Shown one piece after another: positions 8,539 through 16,388 of a DNA stretch of 64,000 bases (position 1 is its first letter; each line of letters starts with the position of its first letter). Below the pieces are notes generated by a model that saw nothing but the letters and a program-made list of their open reading frames with translations, searched no databases and had not been told where the DNA came from. This DNA is from an uncultured Candidatus Nemicrothrix sp. Its GTDB lineage: Bacteria > Actinomycetota > Acidimicrobiia > Acidimicrobiales > MedAcidi-G1. The position numbers were made by a program, and so were the translations under genes. The stretch spans positions 103,576 to 167,575 of the forward strand of contig CAJXKL010000001.1 of assembly GCA_913055915.1 (NCBI GenBank), written 5' to 3'.

Positions 8539-10089
8539 CTACACCGCAGCTTCGGCCGGTAGAGGATGCGTGGGTCTGTCCGGGATGGTGTCCTCGAGAG
8601 CCTCCAGCAGTTCCACCTTCCTGGGCCCCGCCGCCGGGTCATCCCACAGGTTCACCCGTTGGAGTGGGTCTTCTGCAAGGTCGTAGAGCTCACCCTCTGT
8701 TCCGTCATGACACGTGCCGGCCTCGTAGCGCGTGCAGAGCATCTGATCCGCAACGATGCTCTGCAGGTGGACCTCGGTTCCGTTGGGATGGAGGCTGTCC
8801 CATTCGGTGATCACCCCTGCCCGTCCGTGATTGGAAGCATCGATTTCTGAGCGGGGTAGTGGAATGCCGTCCATCCAGTCGGGCACCTCCAGACCGGCGA
8901 TGTCACAGAAGGTGGGCGCCAGGTCCATCAGGCCGACGGGTGTTGTGACGACCGCTGGCTGGCCCGTTGTCGACGGCGCTGGACGCCAGATGAGCGGCAG
9001 ACGCATCAGGGAGTCCACATGGTAGGGGCCCTTGAACAGGAGTCCGAAGTCTCCCTGGAACTCGCCATGGTCGGTTGTGTAGATCACATCGAGGTCGTTG
9101 TCCCAGCCCTTGTCGCTGACCGCCGAGAGCACCCTGCCGAGGGCCTCGTCGACCAGTTCATTTTGGATGTGGACCATGGCATTCACCTCGAGTACCTGCT
9201 CCGGGGTGAGGGTTGCCGGCACCCACCTGGCCGGCGCCTCGTAGTTGGACACGAGGTCGCCGTCGTACCATCGACGCCAGTGAGCCGGCTTTGAGTCGAG
9301 CAGCCGTTCACGCTCGGATGGGTCCGTCGGATAGCCGGCCGGTAGATTGAGATCGCGCCAGGGAACCCTGTGCAGTTCCGATGCCGGCGGATTCCAGGGA
9401 TGGTGTGGATCCGGAAAGCTGAGCCAGCAGAACCAGTTCTCGGCGCTGTCCAGGCCGTCGAGCCACGAGATGGCACGATCGGCCACCCAGTCCGTGTGGT
9501 AGATGCCCCGCGGAACCGGGTTGTGTTTTACCTGGGGAGCACCGGTGTCTCCCCCGCCTTCGGAGTTCACCTCGAGTGTCATGTCCAGGACCGGGAAGTA
9601 TCCGGCCATTTGTTCCGGGTGGTTGTCTCTCAGCCAGCTGACGTAGTGGACGAAGCCAGCCGCCCCATGGCCGGCGAACTCCATGCGTTCAAAGCCCCGG
9701 TGCGGCCCGGTCTCGTCCTGTGTGGCCCCGGAGACGCCCATTCGGTTTTCTGGAAAGCGCAGGAAGGGGTCGAGGAAGGGTTCGAAGTGGGCCTTACCGA
9801 AGAGGCCGGTCCGGTATCCGGAATCGTGAAGGAGTCCTGCCACTGTGGGCGCATCGGCGGGAAGTGGAACGCCGTTCATCCAGACCCCGTGGTTTCGGAT
9901 GTGCTGGCCGGTAAGCATCGTGGCCCTGGAGGGCATGCAGACCACGTTCTGCGGGTGCGCCCTCTCGTAGCGGACTCCATCGGCCGCCAGTGTGTCGGCT
10001 ACCGGGGTCCGCGCCACCACGCCACCGTTGCATCCGAGGGCGTCGTAGCGTTGCTGGTCTGTGGTCACGAACAAGATCTTGCGTCCCAT
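8539..10089 (-). CDS. Sulfatase, second family member
   Basis: Type I sulfatase of 516 residues. It opens directly with the metal-binding strand (ILFVTTDQQRYD). The formylglycine motif is CMPSR with Cys51, followed by TMLTGQHIRNHG. A second metal motif, YTTDHGEFQGD, lies in the C-terminal half. It is clearly different from the longer sulfatase next to it (CMPSR against CSPTR), so the pair is not a recent duplication. The ATG overlaps the stop of the upstream SRPBCC gene in TGATG, which implies translational coupling. No signal peptide is seen. Its substrate could be a sulfated sugar or alkyl sulfate. Confidence 0.92.
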   Translation of the reverse strand: MGRKILFVTTDQQRYDALGCNGGVVARTPVADTLAADGVRYERAHPQNVVCMPSRATMLTGQHIRNHGVWMNGVPLPADAPTVAGLLHDSGYRTGLFGKAHFEPFLDPFLRFPENRMGVSGATQDETGPHRGFERMEFAGHGAAGFVHYVSWLRDNHPEQMAGYFPVLDMTLEVNSEGGGDTGAPQVKHNPVPRGIYHTDWVADRAISWLDGLDSAENWFCWLSFPDPHHPWNPPASELHRVPWRDLNLPAGYPTDPSERERLLDSKPAHWRRWYDGDLVSNYEAPARWVPATLTPEQVLEVNAMVHIQNELVDEALGRVLSAVSDKGWDNDLDVIYTTDHGEFQGDFGLLFKGPYHVDSLMRLPLIWRPAPSTTGQPAVVTTPVGLMDLAPTFCDIAGLEVPDWMDGIPLPRSEIDASNHGRAGVITEWDSLHPNGTEVHLQSIVADQMLCTRYEAGTCHDGTEGELYDLAEDPLQRVNLWDDPAAGPRKVELLEALEDTIPDRPTHPLPAEAAV

Positions 10090-10520
10090 CAGGATTCCTC
10101 TCCTGGTACTGCTTGGAAACCACGGGAGTAGATGCCGCTCTCAAGGAGGTCCTTGAGGGCGGAGAGAGCATCTCCTGTGGCTGCACGCAGCGCATAGGTG
10201 AGGGCCTCGGGTCGGAGTTCCTGTGTGTAGCTCACCCGCGAGGCATTGCCTTCTGACTCGATGTGAAGAGAGCCAAGGTGGTGGTCGAACTGCAGCGGGC
10301 CGGTGATGGTGTAGTCGAAACGCATCTGCTCATGGTCGACGGAAAGGATCTTCTCGAGGAGGAAGCCCCCTGCTACGGTTCCAATGGTCCTGATTCCGTC
10401 CTCGACTGTCGATGAGACCATCCCCGGGAACCACTCTGCCTGCCGCTCGGCGGCTGATACCACCGCCCACACCTCGTCGGCAGGGGCGTCTATGAGGATT
10501 TCGTTCGTGAACTCGGCCAT
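10089..10520 (-). CDS. SRPBCC-superfamily (polyketide cyclase/START-like) protein
   Basis: Small 143-residue protein with the START-like fold signature: IDAPADEVWAVVS near the N terminus, an aromatic patch (EWFPGM) and FDYTITGPLQF in the middle. Such proteins bind hydrophobic ligands or coenzyme Q-like molecules, and some are cyclases. It is the first gene of the minus-strand run with two sulfatases, and its stop overlaps the start of the next gene. A good ribosome binding site (GGAGGG) precedes the ATG. The link to sulfatases may mean a hydrophobic sulfate ester as shared substrate, but that is a guess. Confidence 0.8.
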   Translation of the reverse strand: MAEFTNEILIDAPADEVWAVVSAAERQAEWFPGMVSSTVEDGIRTIGTVAGGFLLEKILSVDHEQMRFDYTITGPLQFDHHLGSLHIESEGNASRVSYTQELRPEALTYALRAATGDALSALKDLLESGIYSRGFQAVPGEES

Positions 10521-10612
10521 CAGGTCCCTCCACGCACCATGATGGTAGGTGTCGACACGATGCAGGCCAGCGTCGGGCCGTATGCTCCGATCGGACTACC
10601 GGGAGCGATGCC

Positions 10613-11518
10613 GTGGAACCTGCAACAGTTTCTGACCTGTTCGATCCGGCGCGGTGGCTGCCCGTCGACGGTTTCGACCTTGTTGATGTGACCTATCACC
10701 GCTGCGTCGACCAGGGCACAGTTCGGATTGCGTTCAACCGACCTGAGGTTCGTAACGCCTTCAGACCATCAACGGTCGATGAGTTGTATCGGGTGCTGGA
10801 CCATGCCCGGATGTGGACCGATGTCGGAACGATTCTTCTCACCGGCAACGGCCCGTCTCCCACAGATGGCGGGTGGGCATTTTGTTCCGGCGGTGACCAG
10901 CGGATTCGTGGAGCAGACGGCTACAGGTATTCAGACGATGCGGGAGTCGTGGACCCTGCCCGCACGGGCAGGCTCCACATCCTCGAGGTGCAGCGTCTGA
11001 TCCGGTTCATGCCCAAGGTTGTGATCGCCGTTGTTTCGGGGTGGGCAGTGGGTGGTGGCCACAGCCTGCACGTTGTCTGTGACCTGACCCTTGCCAGCCG
11101 CCAGCATGGCGTGTTCAAGCAGACCGACGCTGATGTGGCGAGCTTCGATGGAGGATTCGGGTCTGCGTACCTGGCCCGCCAGGTAGGTCAGAAGCGTGCC
11201 AGAGAGATCTTCTTCCTGGGTCGTGGCTATTCGGCCGAGGAAGGGCATGCCATGGGCATGGTGAATGCGGTCGTTGACCATGGTGACCTTGAGAGCGTTG
11301 CTTTGGATTGGGCAGCCGAGGTGAATGCCAAGAGCCCCACGGCCCAGCGGATGCTCAAGTTTGCATTCAACATGATTGATGACGGCCTAGTGGGTCAGCA
11401 GGTGTTCGCCGGCGAGGCGACCAGGCTTGCCTATGGGACCGATGAGGCCGCCGAGGGGCGTGACGCCTTCCTTGGGAAGCGGCCTCAGGACTATTCGGAC
11501 TTCCCGTACCACTTCTGA
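10613..11518 (+). CDS. menB: 1,4-dihydroxy-2-naphthoyl-CoA synthase
   Basis: Crotonase-fold enzyme of menaquinone synthesis that closes the second ring of succinylbenzoyl-CoA. The 301 residues carry the oxyanion motif FCSGGDQ, SGWAVGGGHSLH, and FKQTDADVASFDGGFGSA. The Asp in that last motif matches the mycobacterial form, where a side-chain carboxylate replaces the bicarbonate used by Escherichia coli. The C-terminal stretch TRLAYGTDEAAEGRDAF, including the catalytic Tyr, is typical. It starts at GTG 10613 after GGGAGCG. No other men genes are next to it. The organism therefore probably uses menaquinone. Confidence 0.95.
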   Translation: MEPATVSDLFDPARWLPVDGFDLVDVTYHRCVDQGTVRIAFNRPEVRNAFRPSTVDELYRVLDHARMWTDVGTILLTGNGPSPTDGGWAFCSGGDQRIRGADGYRYSDDAGVVDPARTGRLHILEVQRLIRFMPKVVIAVVSGWAVGGGHSLHVVCDLTLASRQHGVFKQTDADVASFDGGFGSAYLARQVGQKRAREIFFLGRGYSAEEGHAMGMVNAVVDHGDLESVALDWAAEVNAKSPTAQRMLKFAFNMIDDGLVGQQVFAGEATRLAYGTDEAAEGRDAFLGKRPQDYSDFPYHF

Positions 11519-11579
11519 GGCGCTGGTCGGTGATTCGAAATCGGTTTCGCCGGAGGTTATTCAACGATCGTGATTGAGC

Positions 11580-11592
11580 GAGAATAGTTCTC
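11580..11592. promoter_or_regulatory. Palindrome upstream of zinc-type ABC ATPase, possible metalloregulator operator
   Basis: The 13-base sequence GAGAATAGTTCTC has five-base arms around TAG and sits three bases before the ATG at 11596. Its shape (short AT-containing inverted repeat) resembles Zur/Fur-type boxes, and the gene it precedes is a zinc/manganese-type transporter ATPase with a His-rich tail. The consensus match is only partial, so this is a candidate. Confidence 0.35.
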
Positions 11593-11595
11593 ATC

Positions 11596-12335
11596 ATGAA
11601 TGCTGGATTGACATTGGCCCTGAAGGAGGTCTCGGTCATTCGGGACAACCGCACGGCGCTTGAGGAAGTCAACGTCGGATTTGAGAGCGGAACCTCGGTG
11701 GCTCTCGTTGGCTCGAACGGTTCCGGTAAGACCACGATGCTCGAGGTGCTTGCAGGCCTCCTTGCGCCGACCCAACGGCACCGTGGAATGTCGCCCCGAC
11801 ATCGTTGCGATGGTCACACAACATCATCCACACCGATGGTCTCCTCTCACTGTTGGTGAGGTCGTCACGATGGGCCGCTACGGGGCTCCACTCCTGCGCC
11901 GTGGCCTATGCATGCAACCGGATGGAGGTGGCAGACCTCAGGGAACGGCAACTCGGGGAACTCTCAGGCGGCCAGAGGCAACGGGTCCTCATCGCCCAGG
12001 CCCTGACCAGGCGTGCCCCCCTGCTCCTACTGGACGAACCCATCACGGATCTGGACCTGGCCAGTCAGGAGCGGATACTCGAAGTGCTCGAAGAAGAGAC
12101 CACTCGGGATGTAACCGTGGTTCTCTCGACCCACCACCTTGACGAGGCCCGTCACTGCGACAGGGTCCTGCTGCTGGCCGGCAGACTCGTGGCCGACGGA
12201 AGCCCCGATGAGGTCCTCAGGCCGGATCTGTTACGAAGGGCATTCGGTGAGAGGGTCCTCGGAGACCACGCATCACATGATCACGCCGAGGGATTGCTAT
12301 TGCTCGATGAGCACGGTCATGGAGAGCATGGCTGA
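11596..12335 (+). pseudogene. Zinc/manganese-type ABC transporter ATPase, broken by two frame changes
   Basis: All the parts of a metal-importer ATPase are visible, but in three frames. Frame one gives the Walker A motif GSNGSGKTT. Near 11770 (CCGACCCAACGG) the frame moves by one base, and the second frame gives the Q-loop region AMVTQHHPHRWSPLTVGEVV. Near 11905-11925 it moves again, with about a dozen codons missing. The third frame then gives ELSGGQRQR, Walker B LLLLDEP and the switch STHHLDEA. The tail is His-rich (HASHDHAEG, EHGHGEHG), typical of Zn/Mn transporters. No permease or binding-protein gene is next to it, which fits decay. A sequencing error could explain the first frameshift but not the internal loss. 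Confidence 0.85.
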
Positions 12336-12337
12336 GT

Positions 12338-13021
12338 TCAGCGACCTCTACGCATTTCCCTCGTCACCGAATCGGCCTGAGTGGTACACCGCACCAGGGC
12401 ATCCCTGATGATCTCAGTCGCCTCACGGGAGGTGGCGGCAGTGATCACACCCAACACCTCACTTCGTAGGGCGAGGGGGTAGCGTCCCCACGGCCGAATA
12501 CGCGGCCCTGTGGCACCTCGCGGCCAAAAGCCCTCGGTCCCACTCGCCCCGTTCGCCACAACCGGCAGGCCTGTGTCAAGCGCAAGCCTCCCCACACCGG
12601 AGTGGAGTCGTCCGACGCCATCGGCATTCCACTCCTCGGGGGGAACCACGCGACCTTCGGGCATTATCGCAACCGACCACCCGGCTTCAATCTCGACAAC
12701 CGCCAGTTCAAGTGCTATGGAACCGTCGACCGGGATGCATCTGAGGCGGCTGAGCAACGGTCCGATTCCGGGCTTACGGAAGTAGGACGATGCGACCAGT
12801 GGCCGGATCGGTCGGCCCCAGGAGTGGAACGTGATCGACGCCAACAGTAGGTCGGCCAGGCTCCTGTGGTTGGCAGCGTAGATGGCCGGCCCAGGTGGGA
12901 TGTCAGGCGGCGGGCCGATGTCGGAACGGGTGAACAGGCCCATCATGGTCTTGACGAACCGCATGGTTGAAATGATCGCGGCCTGTTCCGCCAGGTCTGG
13001 CTGAGGGGTCATCTGCTCCAT
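12338..13021 (-). CDS. 1-acyl-sn-glycerol-3-phosphate acyltransferase family (PlsC)
   Basis: Membrane-associated acyltransferase of 227 residues, likely adding the second acyl chain in phospholipid synthesis or modifying another lipid. It has the catalytic NHxxxxD box (AANHRSLAD) and the substrate box MPEGRVVPP; the intervening VASSYFRKPGIGPLL is the family's motif II region. It starts four bases after the stop of the polysaccharide deacetylase gene, giving a probable upp-deacetylase-plsC operon. It converges with the broken ABC ATPase with two bases between the stops. The exact acceptor is uncertain. Confidence 0.88.
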   Translation of the reverse strand: MEQMTPQPDLAEQAAIISTMRFVKTMMGLFTRSDIGPPPDIPPGPAIYAANHRSLADLLLASITFHSWGRPIRPLVASSYFRKPGIGPLLSRLRCIPVDGSIALELAVVEIEAGWSVAIMPEGRVVPPEEWNADGVGRLHSGVGRLALDTGLPVVANGASGTEGFWPRGATGPRIRPWGRYPLALRSEVLGVITAATSREATEIIRDALVRCTTQADSVTREMRRGR

Positions 13022-13025
13022 AATC

Positions 13026-14084
13026 TCAGCCCGCGGGCAGCCTGCGACAACCCAGCGACGGGTCGTGGCCCTGCTGGCCGGCGTCTACCGCCCAGACGCA
13101 CACGAGGCCAGACACGCGGGCCGATACCAGGGAAACGGGGAACGAGAAGTGATGGTCCTCAGCGGTACGACCGGCTATCACTGGCTCCTGTCCGCTCACC
13201 GTAACACGCAGAGGTAGGCCCCCACCGGGAAGGTCTGCATCGAATGCCCAGCCCTCGAGCCACGTCGACCCGTCGCGCTCTCCGAACGCCTCGATCCGCC
13301 CGACCGGCGGATCACCGGATTCCAGGATGGCCACCCTGGAATCGCGGGCCCCAGTTGCATGACAGCCGGGGAGCACCTCAAATGTCCACCCCCTTGATGA
13401 ATAGATGGCCAGTAGCCGTTCGACGATATGGAGGGTCAACCACTTCCGGTCATGCAGCAACACGACCATTCCGTCGCGCTCACGACTCTGCAGGTACGAA
13501 AGGACCTCCTGGATGGGGGGATCGCGCCACTCCTGTGGATCCGCTGTCCAGCCGGCCAGAGACATACCTAGGTCGGGGCCCAGACGAGCCCGGATCTGTC
13601 CCACCTCCCCGTAGGGGGCACGAAAACAACTGGGCTTGAAGCCCGTCAGTGCCTCGAGTCCGACTGAGGCCCGAGCGACCTCCGCCAGGGCACTGTCGGC
13701 GGAAAGCGTTGAAAGGTCGCTGTGTACCCATGTGTGGTTGCCGACAGTGTGGCCACGGCTCAGGAGGGCCTGAGTTGTCTCGGGATCCCAGCGGGCTGCG
13801 ATCGTCTCGCCGGTCGGAAAGAACGAAGCCCGGGCTCCGTAGCTGTCAAGCAGGTCGAGGAGCATCGGGGTGAACAGCCAGTGTGGGCCGTCGTCAAAGC
13901 TCAGGTGCATGACAGGTGTGGAATCTTCGTCAGAGAGCCAGCCGATCTCAGACCCGCCTGCCGGTTCCCCTGACATTGCCGGAAGCAGCGCGGCGACAAG
14001 GGCCACCAGGAGCAGGACAGGACGGCAGCGGCGGCCTCTGGGCCGTTGCTCAGGTCGTGCCGTAGATCCGGTCACCGGCATCAC
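13026..14084 (-). CDS. Secreted polysaccharide deacetylase (NodB homology) with C-terminal beta domain
   Basis: Exported carbohydrate esterase family 4 enzyme, about 352 residues. A basic leader and hydrophobic stretch ([13 protein letters not shown]) form a signal peptide. The NodB motifs are complete: SFDDGP with Asp64-Asp65, NHTWVHSDL with His117 and His121, FRAPYG and VVLLHDRK. It would remove acetyl groups from peptidoglycan or a surface polysaccharide. The last 90 residues ([13 protein letters not shown]...) resemble a small beta domain found in actinobacterial wall enzymes. The ATG overlaps the end of upp by about 35 bases; a GTG at 14075 is an alternative start. Confidence 0.9.
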   Translation of the reverse strand: MMPVTGSTARPEQRPRGRRCRPVLLLVALVAALLPAMSGEPAGGSEIGWLSDEDSTPVMHLSFDDGPHWLFTPMLLDLLDSYGARASFFPTGETIAARWDPETTQALLSRGHTVGNHTWVHSDLSTLSADSALAEVARASVGLEALTGFKPSCFRAPYGEVGQIRARLGPDLGMSLAGWTADPQEWRDPPIQEVLSYLQSRERDGMVVLLHDRKWLTLHIVERLLAIYSSRGWTFEVLPGCHATGARDSRVAILESGDPPVGRIEAFGERDGSTWLEGWAFDADLPGGGLPLRVTVSGQEPVIAGRTAEDHHFSFPVSLVSARVSGLVCVWAVDAGQQGHDPSLGCRRLPAG

Positions 14085-14700
14085 CCAGGCCCGGCACGAT
14101 GTAGCCGACCTCGTTCAGGCATTCATCGACAGCGCCGGTCCAGATGTCCACATCGGGGTGGACAGAATGTAGGGCGGCGACCCCCTCTGGTGCCGCCAGA
14201 AGGCAGAGGAACCGGATCGCGTCGGGGTTCTCGTCCTTGACCCGGTCGAGCGCTGCCGCCGCCGAGTTACCGGTGGCCAGCATCGGGTCTACGACAATTA
14301 CGGTCCGACCCTCCATCGGAGGGAACTTGCAGTAGTACTCGATGGCCTCGAGCGTGTCGTGGTCGCGGTACAGGCCCACGAAGCCGACCCTCGCTCCGGG
14401 GATCACCCTGAGGACACCGTCCAGAAGGCCGTTTCCGGCACGGAGAATCGATACGACGACAGGGTCGTCAACGAGCTCGGGAGCAGAGGTTGTCGTCAGG
14501 GGCGTCTGAATCTCAACCTGGTGGAGTGCGAGCTCCCTGGTGATCTCGTAGGTGAGAAGCAGGCTGGTTTCGCTGAGGAGTTGCCGAAAGCGTTCACTCG
14601 GAGTCTCGATCCTGCGCATCTGCGTCAACTTGTGCTGAACCAGGGGGTGGTCGACGATGTGCAGTCGAGGTGACGACTCACTGGCTGAGGTATCGATCAT
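14050..14700 (-). CDS. upp: Uracil phosphoribosyltransferase
   Basis: Cytosolic salvage enzyme that makes UMP from uracil and PRPP. The PRPP loop [16 protein letters not shown] and the uracil-binding tail [24 protein letters not shown] are intact. I place the start at ATG 14698-14700 ([10 protein letters not shown]), giving 216 residues, close to the usual 208-210. The frame is open 15 codons further upstream, but that extension is not conserved in the family. It heads a minus-strand operon with the deacetylase and PlsC, and diverges from the sarcosine oxidase operon. Confidence 0.95.
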   Translation of the reverse strand: MIDTSASESSPRLHIVDHPLVQHKLTQMRRIETPSERFRQLLSETSLLLTYEITRELALHQVEIQTPLTTTSAPELVDDPVVVSILRAGNGLLDGVLRVIPGARVGFVGLYRDHDTLEAIEYYCKFPPMEGRTVIVVDPMLATGNSAAAALDRVKDENPDAIRFLCLLAAPEGVAALHSVHPDVDIWTGAVDECLNEVGYIVPGLGDAGDRIYGTT

Positions 14701-14850
14701 TGGCCCACCATACGTTCTCAGATCCATGCCATCATGCCGCGCCAAACGCAGTCTCAGGCCCTACCCTTCCCGCTGTCAGCGACCGATTGGGGGTTCACCG
14801 GCCACCCAGCCTGACCGGGTGCCGACGAGCCCACCAGACAGGAGCCGCGA

Positions 14851-16140
14851 ATGTCCCGCCACGGCTATAAATACTCGGCAGGCAGGTTGCTCAGGCACGG
14901 CCTGACCCGCGATGCATGGCCGCGCATGTGGAGGAGGCCCGAGCGCCGCGACTCCTACGATGTCGTGATCATCGGTGGAGGGTTGCACGGCCTCGCTACC
15001 GCCTACTACCTGGCCCAGAACCACGGCATCACCAACGTGGCCGTCGTCGACAAAGGCTACATAGGCGGTGGTGGCTCCGGACGCAACACGGCGATCGTGC
15101 GCTCCAACTACCTCACCCCTGAAGGCGTGGCCTTCTACGACCGGTCGCTCCACCTGTATAACACGATGGCCACTGACCTAAACCTGAACGTCATGTTGTC
15201 ACGGCGGGGACACCTGACCCTCGCCCACACCGACTCGGCGCTGCGCACGATGAACTGGCGTGCCGAGGTCAACAAGCTTCTCGACATAGATTCCGCCGTT
15301 ATCGGACCCGCCGAGGTCAAGCGCCTGACCCCGAGCCTCGATGTCTCTCCCGACACCAGATACCCGATTCTCGGAGCCCTCTACCATCCACCCGGCGGCA
15401 TCGTCAGACATGACGCCGTCGTCTGGGGCTACGCCAGGGCCGCCGACCACCTTGGCGTTCACCTTCTCCAGGAGACAGAGGTGTTCGACATCATCTGCGA
15501 CGGTGGTGATGGACCGGATGGCAAGGGCTCCGGCGGAAGGGTGACAGGTGTTCGAACCAGCTATGGCGACATAGGTTCCCCTGTTGTCGTCAACTGCACC
15601 GCAGGGTGGGCATCTCTCATCTCAAACATGGCGGGCGTGCCGCTGGCCATCACCACACACCCGCTTCAGGCCGCCGTCACAGAACCCTGCAAGGTGTTCC
15701 TCCCCACTGTGGTGGTCTCCGGCTCCCTGCACGTCTACGTCAGCCAGACCGACCGTGGCGAGCTGGTGTTCGGCGCCTCGGTTGATCCGGTCGGCAGCTA
15801 CCGGGTGAACGGCACCCTCGAGTTCACCGAGGAACTGGCTGGCCACGTCCTGGAGTTGATGCCGGGAATCTCCAAGATGCGCCTCATGCGTCAATGGTCC
15901 GGGCTGTGTGACATGACCCCCGACTACTCCCCCATTATGGGCTACACCTCCGTCGAGGGCTATCTCGTCGATGTCGGCTGGGGCACCTATGGCTTCAAGG
16001 CCGGCCCTGTGGCCGGAGAGACCATGGCCGAGACGATTGCAACCGGCCGAGCCGCCGACCTGATCGCCCCGTTCACCATCGACCGGTTCACCGCTGGGGA
16101 CCTCGTCGGCGAAAAGGGCGCTGCGGCGGTGGGTCACTGA
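14851..16140 (+). CDS. soxB: Sarcosine oxidase beta subunit
   Basis: Large catalytic subunit of heterotetrameric sarcosine oxidase, which demethylates sarcosine to glycine and passes the methyl group to tetrahydrofolate. The 429 residues carry the FAD loop VVIIGGGLHGLATAYYLA near residue 38, the flavin region IGGGGSGRNTAIVRSNY, and His187 in IVRHDAVVWGYAR, the position of the covalent FMN link in the Corynebacterium enzyme. The C-terminal WGTYGFKAGPVAG is typical. A strong AGGAG precedes the ATG. It is the first gene of a tight soxBDAG operon in the standard order. Confidence 0.96.
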   Translation: MSRHGYKYSAGRLLRHGLTRDAWPRMWRRPERRDSYDVVIIGGGLHGLATAYYLAQNHGITNVAVVDKGYIGGGGSGRNTAIVRSNYLTPEGVAFYDRSLHLYNTMATDLNLNVMLSRRGHLTLAHTDSALRTMNWRAEVNKLLDIDSAVIGPAEVKRLTPSLDVSPDTRYPILGALYHPPGGIVRHDAVVWGYARAADHLGVHLLQETEVFDIICDGGDGPDGKGSGGRVTGVRTSYGDIGSPVVVNCTAGWASLISNMAGVPLAITTHPLQAAVTEPCKVFLPTVVVSGSLHVYVSQTDRGELVFGASVDPVGSYRVNGTLEFTEELAGHVLELMPGISKMRLMRQWSGLCDMTPDYSPIMGYTSVEGYLVDVGWGTYGFKAGPVAGETMAETIATGRAADLIAPFTIDRFTAGDLVGEKGAAAVGH

Positions 16141-16388
16141 TGATCGTCGTACCCTGCCCCAACTGCGGCCCACGCAACTCCTCGGACCTGCGAAATGCCG
16201 GCGAGGTCGTAGCCCGACCCGATCCGGCGACCACCAGCCTCACCGAGTGGCGCTCCTACCTCTACTTGCGGGAGAACCCGGCCGGCTGGGTTACCGAAAC
16301 CTGGTACTGCCGCAGCGGATGTCGCCGCTACTTCACCATCGAGCGCAACACCTCCACCAACGAGATCAGGGAATCAGAGAGCTCATGA
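16140..16388 (+). CDS. soxD: Sarcosine oxidase delta subunit
   Basis: Small 82-residue zinc subunit of sarcosine oxidase. It has CPNCG (Cys6, Cys9) and WYCRSGCRRYF (Cys57, Cys61). Family members usually have a His in the third ligand position (WxHxxGCRR), so this one appears to have an all-cysteine zinc site. The ATG overlaps the soxB stop in TGATG, and its own stop overlaps the soxA start in ATGA, so all are translationally coupled. Confidence 0.94.
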   Translation: MIVVPCPNCGPRNSSDLRNAGEVVARPDPATTSLTEWRSYLYLRENPAGWVTETWYCRSGCRRYFTIERNTSTNEIRESESS

